This document shows positions 17,684 through 25,931 of a DNA stretch of 64,000 bases, piece by piece (position 1 is the stretch's first letter; each line of letters opens with the position of its first letter). The position numbers and the translations under genes are program-made. Under the pieces are notes generated by a model, which was given only the letters and a program-made list of their open reading frames with translations, was not told the origin of the DNA and searched no databases. This DNA comes from Natrinema salaciae (GTDB lineage: Archaea; Halobacteriota; Halobacteria; Halobacteriales; Natrialbaceae), in assembly GCF_900110865.1 (NCBI RefSeq), contig NZ_FOFD01000001.1, positions 558,001 through 622,000 on the forward strand, in the 5' to 3' direction.

Positions 17684-18107
17684 CGGCGAATCACTCGCTG
17701 ACGCTGCATGGTGTTCTCTCGTACCCGAGCCGGACGCAGTAGTCGACGCTCGTTACGACGCCGCCGACAGCCGCGGGTCGATAAACGCGTGCGTAACACC
17801 TCGCGGTCGGTGATGGGACAGCTGGATGACATGGGGCTGCGATAGTCGTGCACCTCGCGGCCGACACCGGCCACGGGTGTCGTGACGAGCACTCGAGTAC
17901 CGTCGCCGACGATACGCCGCCGGCGCGGGTTATCGTGGTGCTTGCAGTCGCAGCCACGTCTCCGTCCGCCGACCGCGTGCGTTCGCGGGGCTGCTATCGG
18001 CGGCTATCGACGATCGACGCGCTACCGACGGCGCAGACGCTGGCAGCCCGAGCGGCTTGCAGTCGCAGTCCAAGCCGTGTTACGAGGGGGCAGTCTACCT
18101 CGGGTGT
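17684..18107. promoter_or_regulatory. Divergent gvpF-gvpA control region
   Basis: 424 bases between the two gvp transcription units. CGTTTATCG on the minus strand (about 17790-17798) is a TATA candidate for gvpFGHIJKLM, which would give a leader of about 110 bases. No classical TATA box is seen close to gvpA. A 13-base sequence CTTGCAGTCGCAG is repeated at 17941-17953 and 18056-18068 on the gvpA side. In Halobacterium and Haloferax this region binds GvpE, but no gvpE is present in the cluster. No protein gene is evident here. Confidence 0.55.
17941..18068 (+). repeat. Pair of 13-base direct repeats upstream of gvpA
   Basis: CTTGCAGTCGCAG occurs at 17941-17953 and again at 18056-18068, identical and in the same orientation. 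The second copy ends 39 bases before the gvpA ATG. The location fits activator or repressor binding, but one pair could also be chance or an old duplication. Confidence 0.4.
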
Positions 18108-18392
18108 ATGGCACAACCACAACGAAGACCCGACTCCTCGAGCCTCGCGGAAGTACTGGACCGCGTCCTCGACAAGGGCGTCGTCATCGACGTCTGGGCC
18201 CGAATTTCGGTCGTCGGGATCGAGCTGCTGACGATCGAGGCCCGCGTCGTCGTCGCCTCGGTCGACACCTTCCTGCACTACGCGGAGGAGATCGCAAAAA
18301 TTGAGCAGGCCACGGCGGAGGGCGATCTCGAGGAACTCGAGGAGCTCGAAGTCGAGCCTCGGCCGGAATCGTCGCCGAAATCCGCGGAGTAG
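18108..18392 (+). CDS. gvpA: Major gas vesicle shell protein GvpA
   Basis: 94 residues. The core is almost textbook: [20 protein letters not shown], then [20 protein letters not shown], then [19 protein letters not shown]. GvpA polymerises as helical ribs to form the gas-permeable, water-excluding vesicle wall that gives buoyancy. Halobacterium GvpA has about 76 residues. Here the usual short Ala/Thr tail is replaced by a 22-residue acidic tail ([20 protein letters not shown]). It is first in gvpANO, six bases before gvpN. Confidence 0.97.
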   Translation: MAQPQRRPDSSSLAEVLDRVLDKGVVIDVWARISVVGIELLTIEARVVVASVDTFLHYAEEIAKIEQATAEGDLEELEELEVEPRPESSPKSAE

Positions 18393-18398
18393 CTCCCG

Positions 18399-19424
18399 AT
18401 GGCCGACGACACTTCGCGCAAGCGTACGGTCCGCGGTACCAAGATCAGGGCCAGTCGCGAGCAGAAGGAAGGCCGCAGAGCGAAGAAAGAGCTCGCGCGA
18501 AAGGCATCGAGCGCCGGCGAACGAAACGGCGACAGTCCCCTCTCCGATCCGGCGGACGTCGTCCCCGAGCCGTTCGTCGAGACCGACGCCGTCAGATCGC
18601 TCCGCGATCGGATCAACGGCTGGCTCGAGGCGGACCAGCCGGTCCACCTGATCGGCCCGACGGGCTGTGGCAAGACGGCGCTCGCGCTGTCGGCGGCGGC
18701 CGAGCGCGGTCGTCCGGTCGTCTGGCTCAACGGTGACGAGGCGGTCGACACCGCCGCGCTCGTCGGCTCCCACGCCGGCGGCGAACGCTACGAAGAGCAC
18801 GACCGGTACGTCAGCGGCGTCGACAAGAAGACCCAGATCGTCCGTGAACGCTGGGTGGACAACCCGCTGTCCGTCGCGGTGCAGGAGGGTGCGACGCTCG
18901 TCTACAACGAGTTCTCGCGCAGCGACCCCGCCGCTCACAACGTCCTGCTGTCGGTCTTCGAGGAGGGCGTCCTGGAGCGACCGGGCAAGCGCGGCGACGA
19001 TCGGACGATCGACGTCCACCCCGAGTTCCGGGCGATCTTCACGTCGAACGACGTGGAGTACGCCGGCGTCCACGAACAGCAGGACGCGCTGCTCGACCGG
19101 TTCATCGGCGTCCACGTCAACTACTACGACGCGGAGACCGAACGCGAGATCGTCGGTGCGCACGTCGACCTCGCCGCGGACGACATCGCGACCATCGTCG
19201 AGAAGACGCGAGCGCTCCGCGACGAACTCGATATCGTCGTCGGCACCCGCGCCGCGATCACGGCCGCGAAGGGACTGACCGTCTTCGACGGGCACGACGA
19301 GACCGGCGAGTTCGACGACGAGACGCTGACCCACGTCTTCACGGACGTGCTCGCGCCGAAGATCACTGGCGAAGACGGCGACGACATCGACGGACTGCGA
19401 TCGCAGATCACCGAGACCATCTGA
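18399..19424 (+). CDS. gvpN: Gas vesicle AAA ATPase GvpN
   Basis: 341 residues. A basic N-terminus of about 60 residues precedes a MoxR-type AAA module with Walker A GPTGCGKT at 86-93, Walker B-like ATLVYNEFSR near 165-175, and sensor FRAIFTSNDVEYAG near 210. GvpN is thought to use ATP to enlarge nascent bicones into full-width vesicles. It follows gvpA after only six bases. In classic clusters gvpC lies between A and N; here there is no room for it. Confidence 0.95.
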   Translation: MADDTSRKRTVRGTKIRASREQKEGRRAKKELARKASSAGERNGDSPLSDPADVVPEPFVETDAVRSLRDRINGWLEADQPVHLIGPTGCGKTALALSAAAERGRPVVWLNGDEAVDTAALVGSHAGGERYEEHDRYVSGVDKKTQIVRERWVDNPLSVAVQEGATLVYNEFSRSDPAAHNVLLSVFEEGVLERPGKRGDDRTIDVHPEFRAIFTSNDVEYAGVHEQQDALLDRFIGVHVNYYDAETEREIVGAHVDLAADDIATIVEKTRALRDELDIVVGTRAAITAAKGLTVFDGHDETGEFDDETLTHVFTDVLAPKITGEDGDDIDGLRSQITETI

Positions 19425-19481
19425 CCGACGCGGAGGCGAACGAACGACACGCGAGCCACACAGCGAACTACAGCAAGACCA

Positions 19482-20027
19482 ATGGCCGAAGCCGACACGC
19501 AATCACGAGAGCAGTGCAAGGCACTCACCGAGGACGGCCAGCGCTGCTCGCGGCCGGCCCGAGACGACGGCTTTTGCTACCAACACGACGAGAGTGATCC
19601 AACAGTGAGCGACAGTCAGGCGGCCCAAGAGGAGGAACAGACGGACGAACAGGCCGAACACGGCGATGTCGAGGAGTCCCGATCCCGCGGGACGGTCAAC
19701 ATGACCGCCGAGGAGATGACCGATCCCGACGAGGTCGACGCGGACGTCGAGACCGATCGGGAGGAGATCGCGGGGATCCTCGCGGTTCGACAGACCGTCC
19801 AGTCGACCGCGGGCGAACTCATCGGTCACGAGTTCGACGGCGTCAGCGAGATCACCCCGACCGACGACGGCTGGCGCGCCGTCGTCGAAGTCGTCGAACG
19901 CCGGGCCGTCCCCGACACCCAGGACATCATCGGCCGCTACGAGATCGAACTCGACACCGACGCCACCGTCCACGGCTACCGGCGGGTCGACCGCTATCGG
20001 CGCGGCGACACCGCCCAGTTCGAGTGA
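19482..20027 (+). CDS. gvpO: Gas vesicle protein GvpO with N-terminal zinc-binding module
   Basis: 181 residues. The C-terminal 90 are the GvpO domain (AGILAVRQTVQSTAGELIGH through GYRRVDRYRRGD). The first 36 form a Cys/His motif C-x7-8-C-RPARDDGFC-xx-H typical of small zinc-binding modules (CKALTEDGQRCSRPAR, FCYQH). An acidic linker with Gln/Glu runs between. In Haloferax, GvpO affects gvpA transcript levels and is needed for vesicles. It ends the rightward unit, 57 bases after gvpN. Confidence 0.9.
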   Translation: MAEADTQSREQCKALTEDGQRCSRPARDDGFCYQHDESDPTVSDSQAAQEEEQTDEQAEHGDVEESRSRGTVNMTAEEMTDPDEVDADVETDREEIAGILAVRQTVQSTAGELIGHEFDGVSEITPTDDGWRAVVEVVERRAVPDTQDIIGRYEIELDTDATVHGYRRVDRYRRGDTAQFE

Positions 20028-20088
20028 GCCTCGAGCGGGGATTCGATCGCGGTCCCTCGCCGACTCGAGTGGGAACGCCGTCCGTCGC

Positions 20089-20890
20089 TCACCGCCGCCG
20101 TCTCTTTTCGTCTCGAGGGCGTTCCGTTCGATCGCTCGGCGCGTAATTCGGAGGGTCACCGTCGACGGTGAGTACGGGTCCATCGTCGGAGCGAGGCGAA
20201 TCGCGAGGCTGGGAGTCACAGCGCCGTCCCGGGTAGTAACGCCGGGCGAGGACCTTCGCGGCGTTGAAATCGGCGGCGACGGTGTCGACGTGGCAGTCCC
20301 GATTGCTACACCGGAGGGCCGCGTTCCGTACCCGGTCGCCGAGCGCGCCGCAGGCGTGGCATTCCTGCGAAGAGTATGCGTCGGGCACTGTCGTCACCGG
20401 GATACCGTACTCAGCGGCGATAACTCGCAACCGCAGATGGGCCACAGAAAGGAGCCACGACGAGCCGCGGTGGGCGTTGGGCGCTATCAGCCACGTCCAT
20501 AGGTCCGGCCTGTAGTGGCTGTCTTCGGTGACCAACACTGAATTGTCGTAGGCGCTCGCGTACCCGCAGATCTCGTGGGCTGCGGCGTCGATCTCCGCAA
20601 CGAGGGCATCGCGGCGCTGCTGGACGTGGGCAGCGATCGTCTCGCGGTCGACGGTACTCGAGAGAGTGCGGCGGTCTCGAGTCGGAAGCCATCGAGTTAC
20701 TGACAGATATTGTCGCCACAGACCGCGTACGCGCCCCGCCAATCCGGAAGGGAGACCGGGCAGGCTGTATAGAGGTTGTATTCGCCGAGGTCGACGCCGA
20801 TCGGAGTTTCGTCACGGCCATTCTGATCGGCGTACGTGAATCGTAGCGATGCGTCTCTCGTGTCGGGGCTTAAGGCCCCGTGAATTGTCG
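20089..20890 (-). pseudogene. Decayed IS200/IS605-type TnpB (RNA-guided nuclease) gene
   Basis: Reading leftward, one frame shows SPDTRDASLRFTYADQ and the RuvC-I segment TPIGVDLGEYNLYTACP. It then meets an in-frame TAA (20697-20699). A frameshift near 20655 moves into the frame that carries RETIAAHVQQRRDALVAEI, the RuvC-II glutamate (VLVTEDSHYRP), the zinc finger (CHACG and CSNRDC) and the RuvC-III region DTVAADFNAAKVLARR, ending at 20089. The N-terminal third is missing. A GGGGC-TTAAG-GCCCC hairpin at 20868-20882 lies at the 5' boundary. With a stop, a frameshift and a truncation it cannot make an active nuclease. No tnpA is nearby. Confidence 0.85.
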
Positions 20891-21121
20891 TCGGACATGG
20901 CTCGTCCCACAGCTACGCGAGCCGCGCGGGCCGGTGCCATCACACCGGTCTGCATGTTCATCCGACTATCTGCCGGTCTGGTTTGCTTGCGACTTGCGCT
21001 ATCCGAGTAGTCCTCGCTCGACATAACTGTGTTGACGATACCGTAAATTTGAGTAGCCAATATCGACAATACATTACATGCTACCGACAAGTGTAAGGAG
21101 AATTCTGACAGTGTGGGGGTA

Positions 21122-21391
21122 ATGAGGAAGCGGGCGGACTGGATGGTCAAAGCCGATGAAGTGATCCTTGAGGTCCTCGAGGGCGGTCTCATGCTCGGCC
21201 CTACGGCAATCGCGAAGAACGGCGATCTGTCTCGGCAGCACGTGACAAACAGAGTATCTATTCTGATGGCGTACGGATTCGTAGAGCGAGTCGAAGAGGG
21301 TTACTACCAGATCACCGATCGTGGACGGGCGTGGCTCGAGGGTGAGATCGACGCAAGTGAACTCGATCCTACCGGGGATCGATACGAGTAA
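21122..21391 (+). CDS. PhiH1-repressor-like winged-helix protein
   Basis: 89 residues forming one winged helix-turn-helix: ADEVILEVLEGGLMLGPTAI, then the recognition segment DLSRQHVTNRVSILMAYGFV, then wing and ITDRGRAWLEGEIDASEL. It aligns along its length with the protein at 50892-51152 and with repressors of the haloarchaeal phage phiH1 family. I chose the ATG at 21122 because it gives the same N-terminus (MRxxADWM) as that paralogue. GGGGG lies just upstream. It is probably a DNA-binding repressor of an element now mostly lost; the TnpB remnant next door supports an accessory region. Confidence 0.85.
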   Translation: MRKRADWMVKADEVILEVLEGGLMLGPTAIAKNGDLSRQHVTNRVSILMAYGFVERVEEGYYQITDRGRAWLEGEIDASELDPTGDRYE

Positions 21392-21720
21392 CGAATAGCT
21401 GTCGAATGTGATGGGAAAGGCACACCCAACAAAATCACCGAAAAGGGCACCAGTATCCCGATGGTGATCTCGGGGCAGATGACCGTAGAGTACGTGGCAG
21501 CTAATTTGATCGTGTTCTTCTGCTTCCTCGGTGACCGACGAGAGGCGGCAGTCGGCGGTGCCCGCGATGCCCCGCGTGCCGAGAGCGGGTGAGCGCCGCA
21601 ATCCGTCGAGAAGTCGGCGCTCACGACCGGAGAGAATGAGCACGTCACTTCGGGAGAACCCGGTTATTTCGGGCCTTCCACATCCCTTATGTTTCTCGGC
21701 CACTGTAACGATGGACGAGG
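21392..21720. other. Gene-free spacer in the accessory patch
   Basis: 329 bases with no supported gene. A minus-strand frame around 21420-21540 has a hydrophobic run (ICPEITIGILVPFSVILLGV) but continues into the coding region of the winged-helix gene and has an Arg/Ser/Pro-rich N-terminus, so I do not call it. Confidence 0.35.
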
Positions 21721-22173
21721 ATGACACCTGAAGTCGCGTTCCGGGAGGTCCAACGGTTTCGACAGTGGTGGCTCTGGGCTCTCCTGGGCCTCGTCGGTCT
21801 CGTTTCGGTCGTTGCCGGCGGACCTGTCGGGGTCCTCACCATAGCAGCTATCGTGGTATTCTTCTGGTCGCTGCGACTGGTCACGGAGGTCCGAACCGAT
21901 GGACTCTACGTCCGGTTCGTTCCCCTCCATCGGTCGTTCCGGAGAGTGCCCTGGGACGCTATCGACTCAGTCGAGTCGGTGACGTATCGGCCGCTCCGTG
22001 AGTACGGCGGGTGGGGCATCCGCTGGCGACCGTCGACGATCGCGTTCAACGTCAGCGGATCGCGCGGTGTCTACGTGACGAGGCCCGACGACCGCGACCT
22101 ACTGGTCGGCAGTCACCGTCCGGACGAACTGGCGACAGCGATACGAGACAGGATGTCCGAAGCGGCCGGGTGA
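21721..22173 (+). CDS. Two-helix membrane protein, DUF6141-like
   Basis: 150 residues. Two adjacent transmembrane segments (WWLWALLGLVGLVSVVAGG and VGVLTIAAIVVFFWSL, residues 16-52) are followed by a cytoplasmic PH-like beta domain with WDAIDSVESVTYRPLREYGG and WGIRWRPSTIAFNVSGSRGV. This is the layout of the DUF6141 family, whose role is unknown. It starts 330 bases after the winged-helix gene, and the spacer shows no strong promoter. Confidence 0.75.
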   Translation: MTPEVAFREVQRFRQWWLWALLGLVGLVSVVAGGPVGVLTIAAIVVFFWSLRLVTEVRTDGLYVRFVPLHRSFRRVPWDAIDSVESVTYRPLREYGGWGIRWRPSTIAFNVSGSRGVYVTRPDDRDLLVGSHRPDELATAIRDRMSEAAG

Positions 22174-22828
22174 GGATCGGTTTCCGGCGAGACTCGAAGC
22201 GTCCACAACGACCGCCCTGCTGGGACGGTCCATTCGTCGCGGGACGTACCCCTCAGTGGCGCTGGTCAACTCCTTCGCGGCTGATCGAATGTACCTGCCG
22301 GATACGCCGGCCGTTCAGCACGGCGGCATCGTTATTTCACCCGAAACCAACGAATCAGACCTTCTGTAGAGATGTGGATTTCGCGCTGACACATCATCCA
22401 CTCTAGATACTGGTGGAGTCGTGCTGAATAGGCAGCACGTACCCGCAGATCTCACGGTCTAGTTCTGTATCTCCTCGACTGGCACGTTTCCGTCGAGAGA
22501 ACTTGCCGCGGTCTCTGGTTGTCGTACTGCACGAACTGTTTGATAGTAATACGCTGGGTGACGTCGAGACCCGTGTCGAGCCAGCGAATCACCGCCCCAA
22601 CCTAAGTACCGGTCGTGTGCTCTTCGTCGACGAGGACGGCCTGCTCATGAGCGTCCTCCCGGGGAAGCGTGCTGTCAATCCCTCCGAGAACCGCCTTCTT
22701 GAGCACGGAGACTGGTTTCGGGACTCTTCTCGTTGGCGTCCTCACCGGGTGGTTCGGGGATATCACAGTTGGGTCGCGAGTTCGGAGTCCGACGAGATCC
22801 TCATCCCGCGAATGTGAACTACTCCGCC
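22174..22828. other. Gene-poor DNA with probable mobile-element debris
   Basis: No intact gene. Sixteen bases at 22438-22453 (CGTACCCGCAGATCTC) are identical to a stretch inside the TnpB remnant (20558-20574). On the minus strand both read as the TnpB segment EICGY, so part of this spacer may be another tnpB scrap. The frame at 22503-22817 (+) lacks family similarity I recognise. Confidence 0.4.
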
Positions 22829-22951
22829 CTACTCACTCGCCGCTAACGCGACTCGTTCCTTGAGGACGGAGCTTCCTGTTTCTACGACGCGACTTGCAGA
22901 CACAGAACGAGTGTCCGCAGAGGTAGCAGTCTCCACAGGCGTGCCTTTGGA
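22829..22951 (-). pseudogene. C-terminal scrap of a haloarchaeal TnpB
   Basis: Between two in-frame stops the minus strand encodes about 40 residues that include TPVETATSADTRSVSASRVV and ETGSSVLKERVALAASE. The pattern PVETA...RVVETGSP..LKE...ASE is, as I recall it, the characteristic extreme C-terminus of one haloarchaeal TnpB group. It differs from the C-terminus of the remnant at 20089, so it comes from a second element. Nothing of the catalytic domain remains upstream. Confidence 0.6.
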
Positions 22952-22999
22952 CTAACAATCGTGGACACATTCATATCTATCCTCTGAGTGTCTGCAAGT

Positions 23000-23680
23000 A
23001 TGGCATTATCGAACCGAGTGTCGACGCAGGAACTGCTCGGCGCGGTCGTCGTGATCGTCGGAACCATACTGTTGCTCGACACGACCGGGGTCGCTGAAGC
23101 GGGATCGCTCCTCAACTACGTGCCATCGCTTTTCGTCCTCCTTGGTCTGTACGCGCTGATCACGAGCGGATTCCGCAACCTGTTCGGCCCGCTCTTGGTG
23201 ATCGTGCTGGCCGGTGCCTGGCAGATAGCGGCGCTCGACCTCGTTCCGGAGGCCGACCTGGCTTCCTTCTGGCCCGCTCTCATCATTCTCTTTGGCGTCT
23301 CACTGCTTCTGGGGCGAATGCGGACGAAAGCGGAAGAGGTCGGCGAGCAGCGCGTGGACGGCATCGCCGTCTTCGGCGGCCGGAACCAGCGCGTGACTTC
23401 TTCGCGGTTCACGGGAGCGGATCTGACCGCGCTCTTTGGCGGATACGAACTCGATTTACGCGATGCTGAGGTGGCCGACCGTCCGGCGCGGATCAACGCC
23501 GTCGCCATGTTCGGCGGTGTCGATATCATCGTTCCCCGGGACTGGAACGTCCGCCTCGACGTGTTACCGATCTTCGGTGGTGCGGAGGACGAGCGCCCGC
23601 GCCGCGAAGCGGAACACGAGGAGGTCGACCTGATCTTGACTGGCTTCGTCGCATTCGGTGGGATCAGCGTGAACGACTGA
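23000..23680 (+). CDS. LiaF/LiaI-like membrane protein with C-terminal DUF2154-type domain
   Basis: 226 residues. Four hydrophobic segments in the first 110 (LLGAVVVIVGTILLLD, VPSLFVLLGLYALITSG, LFGPLLVIVLAGAWQIAAL, FWPALIILFGVSLLLG) form the LiaI-type membrane module. Residues 120-226 are a beta-helix-like domain with repeated FGG(V/Y/A) turns (IAVFGGRNQ, ALFGGYELD, AMFGGVDII, FVAFGGISV). In Firmicutes, LiaF inhibits a cell-envelope stress kinase; in archaea the role is unknown. A CATATC TATA-like box 27 bases upstream supports the ATG at 23000 over the GTG at 22988. Confidence 0.85.
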   Translation: MALSNRVSTQELLGAVVVIVGTILLLDTTGVAEAGSLLNYVPSLFVLLGLYALITSGFRNLFGPLLVIVLAGAWQIAALDLVPEADLASFWPALIILFGVSLLLGRMRTKAEEVGEQRVDGIAVFGGRNQRVTSSRFTGADLTALFGGYELDLRDAEVADRPARINAVAMFGGVDIIVPRDWNVRLDVLPIFGGAEDERPRREAEHEEVDLILTGFVAFGGISVND

Positions 23681-24018
23681 GGTAGCCCATAAAACGTTAT
23701 TTCTGTAACCTCTGTCTCAATCGAATCCTGATCCCCTCGTCTATTTCAGCCCACTCGTCACTGTGACATTGCTCGTGCGTTGAACGATCGCGTTCGTAAC
23801 GATTACCGATAATACAACGCGCGTATGCAGCACGCTTCGGAGTCGATGAGGGAGGGCGGATTATCGGTCAGTACCGCTGAACAAGGGAACACGAGACCTT
23901 CCAATAACCCAGCCGTTCAGTAGATATGGGCACTGATCACCTGTCCGACGAACCGGCTGGCTCCGTTCCAAGAACTATAAGACAGAAAGTACTTATGGGG
24001 TGTCAGTATCGATGTGGT
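23681..24018. promoter_or_regulatory. Spacer with promoter of the next gene
   Basis: 338 bases without a gene. ACTTATG at 23991-23997 lies about 25 bases before the ATG at 24019 and is a good TATA candidate; CTATAAG at 23975-23981 is an alternative. Confidence 0.45.
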
Positions 24019-24525
24019 ATGCCCATTTCTCTCTCGTCTCGCTCGTCAGTCGCTGACCTGGACAGGCTGTCGTTTGCGAGCCTGCTTGGGGGCATCGTCG
24101 TGCTCGGGCTCGCTTTGCAGGTGTTCTTGCTGATGCAATCGACGACCTGGACGCTCGAGCTGGAACGCGTCATCGCGCTGGTGCCCGTCGTGGTTGCAGC
24201 TCTCGTGTACGTCCGCAACCGTCCGACAGCGGCGGCCTGGGAAATCAGCGCCGTCGCAGTTTGGGGGCTCCTCGCCCAGTGGATTGCGGGGATTACCTGG
24301 TTCGTCGTCGGGCCTGCGTTGGTGGGGAAACCCTCGGTCTCAGCCGCCCTGCTGTCCGGTGCCGCCGAGCTCCGCCTGGCGGAACTGTTGCGATTTCTCG
24401 TAACGGTCGCCGTCTTCGCCGGGTTCTACGCCGCCGCGGCGTCTCGACGCGATCGAACGGTTGTTAGCGCAATCACACTGCTTGCCGTTCCGGTCGTGAT
24501 GGTCGTCGTCTATGCGATCGTCTAG
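24019..24525 (+). CDS. Five-helix membrane protein of unknown function
   Basis: 168 residues with about five transmembrane segments: LLGGIVVLGLALQVFLLM, VIALVPVVVAALVYV, VAVWGLLAQWIAGITWFVVG, FLVTVAVFAGFYAAAA and ITLLAVPVVMVVVYAIV. There are no catalytic or transport motifs that I recognise. I chose the ATG at 24019 because it follows a TATA box at leaderless distance; the longer in-frame form has a non-haloarchaeal N-terminus. It converges on the patatin gene. Confidence 0.65.
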   Translation: MPISLSSRSSVADLDRLSFASLLGGIVVLGLALQVFLLMQSTTWTLELERVIALVPVVVAALVYVRNRPTAAAWEISAVAVWGLLAQWIAGITWFVVGPALVGKPSVSAALLSGAAELRLAELLRFLVTVAVFAGFYAAAASRRDRTVVSAITLLAVPVVMVVVYAIV

Positions 24526-24623
24526 CACCGCTCGACATCTCGGGACGCAGCACAGCCCACTGCCTTCGTTTCTCGCGATCTCTCCGTCTCGAATCGGCTG
24601 TCGACTGAAACCGTGACGAGTCG

Positions 24624-25646
24624 TCACGACTGTCCCGCGTTCGAACGCGACCCTCGACTCCATCCTTCGAGGAAGCGCTCGGCGCTCCGTTCGCCCCGAC
24701 GAATGAGGGTATCGATGAACTCCGGATCTCGGTCGAGTTTCGAGGGTGCTGATAGCGATCCACCGAGGTCGATTTTTCTGACCTCGACTTGCTTGTACTC
24801 GGCGGGGAGGCTTCCCCGATCGATCAACTTGTTCACCTGTTCGATAAAGTACACCTCCTGATACAGCGAGAGGTTTCCGGCGAGTTCGTTGCGCCGGTCG
24901 CTGATATCCTCGACCGACTTCGGGACCGTCTCGCGGCGTTTGGGATTGATTTGGACGATCCAGATCTCGTCCGGTTTTTCTCCCGGGTCGTCAGGAACCG
25001 TCAAGAAGTCGCGGATCGGTGGATTTTGCGAGAACAACCCGTCCCAGTACCAGTGGCCGTCGATTTCGACCGCCTCGAACAACGTTGGGATCGCCGCTGA
25101 AGCGAGGACCGCCTCGGCCGTCACTGCCTCGTTGCGGAAGGTGTCGAACTTGCCCTCCGACACGTCGGCTGCCCCGACGATCAGCTCAACGTCGGCGGCG
25201 GCAGCGAGTTCGGGAACCCGATCGAACTCGATGTGCGCTTCGAGCGTGCTGAGAAATCGGTCGCGCCCGCTCGAGGTGAACGGCAGCTCATACGGGCTGA
25301 GCATCATCAGCGGCCCTCCGTGTGCGGCGAACTGCGCAAGTTTGACGGTCCACTCGTTGGCGATCCTGTCGAACGGAGACCGAGCCGAGAAGTCCCGCCA
25401 GATTCCCTCGAGCGTTTCGATAGCCCGGTCCGCTCCGCCGTCGAGAAACCCGTACCAGGCGGCGGTCGCGCAGACCGCCCCGCCGGAGGTCCCGCTCAAT
25501 CCGATGAGTTCGTACGACCGGTCGTCGTGTTCGCCGAGGAGCCGTTTGAGTACCCCTGCGGTGTAAGCGGTGTGGCTGCCACCACCCTGACAGGCGATCG
25601 CGACCCGAGTGACGTCGTCGGTGTCGATACCAGCACTCATAGCCAT
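24624..25646 (-). CDS. Patatin-like phospholipase family protein
   Basis: 340 residues. The patatin Ser-Asp dyad is intact: oxyanion loop CQGGGSHTAYTAGVL (19-33), nucleophile elbow LSGTSGGAV with Ser54, and the Asp motif YWDGLFSQNPP near residue 200. It should be a cytoplasmic or membrane-associated lipid acyl hydrolase. There is no signal peptide. Haloarchaeal lipids are ethers, so natural substrates may be imported or non-lipid acyl esters (inference). The C-terminal 90 residues (from DPGEKPDEIWIVQINP) match family members. An internal ATG at 25640 is an equally possible start. Confidence 0.9.
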   Translation of the reverse strand: MAMSAGIDTDDVTRVAIACQGGGSHTAYTAGVLKRLLGEHDDRSYELIGLSGTSGGAVCATAAWYGFLDGGADRAIETLEGIWRDFSARSPFDRIANEWTVKLAQFAAHGGPLMMLSPYELPFTSSGRDRFLSTLEAHIEFDRVPELAAAADVELIVGAADVSEGKFDTFRNEAVTAEAVLASAAIPTLFEAVEIDGHWYWDGLFSQNPPIRDFLTVPDDPGEKPDEIWIVQINPKRRETVPKSVEDISDRRNELAGNLSLYQEVYFIEQVNKLIDRGSLPAEYKQVEVRKIDLGGSLSAPSKLDRDPEFIDTLIRRGERSAERFLEGWSRGSRSNAGQS

Positions 25647-25931
25647 CGATACGGCGCACCACTACGTAGGTTTCGGGGCGGCGAGCGTCCCTGTCTTTAC
25701 ACCGGGTACCGCTCGCGGACCGGTCGCGATTCGGCCGAACTGACCGCGAGGCGGTGGACTCCAATCACGAGCGACGAACCCTCCCTCGAGACGCCCCAGC
25801 TTCGAAGACACTCGGTCCGGAGCACGGCCCAGCGGCTGCTCTCCCAGTTGCCGGCCGCCGATCGGCTCGCGGCCGAGCACCGATCCCGTCTCATCGCAAC
25901 ACCGAAGCACCCGCCGGCCGTCGAGCCGATC

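Noticed and set aside
17994-19502. 502-codon open frame antisense to gvpA-gvpN
   Set aside because: It mirrors the wobble bias of gvpN, has Val/Arg/Asp-rich shadow composition and no domain. High-GC genes routinely create such antisense frames.
22503-22817. Plus-strand 104-codon frame near the TnpB scraps
   Set aside because: Begins in probable mobile-element debris, lacks a promoter and haloarchaeal acidity, and no domain is recognisable.
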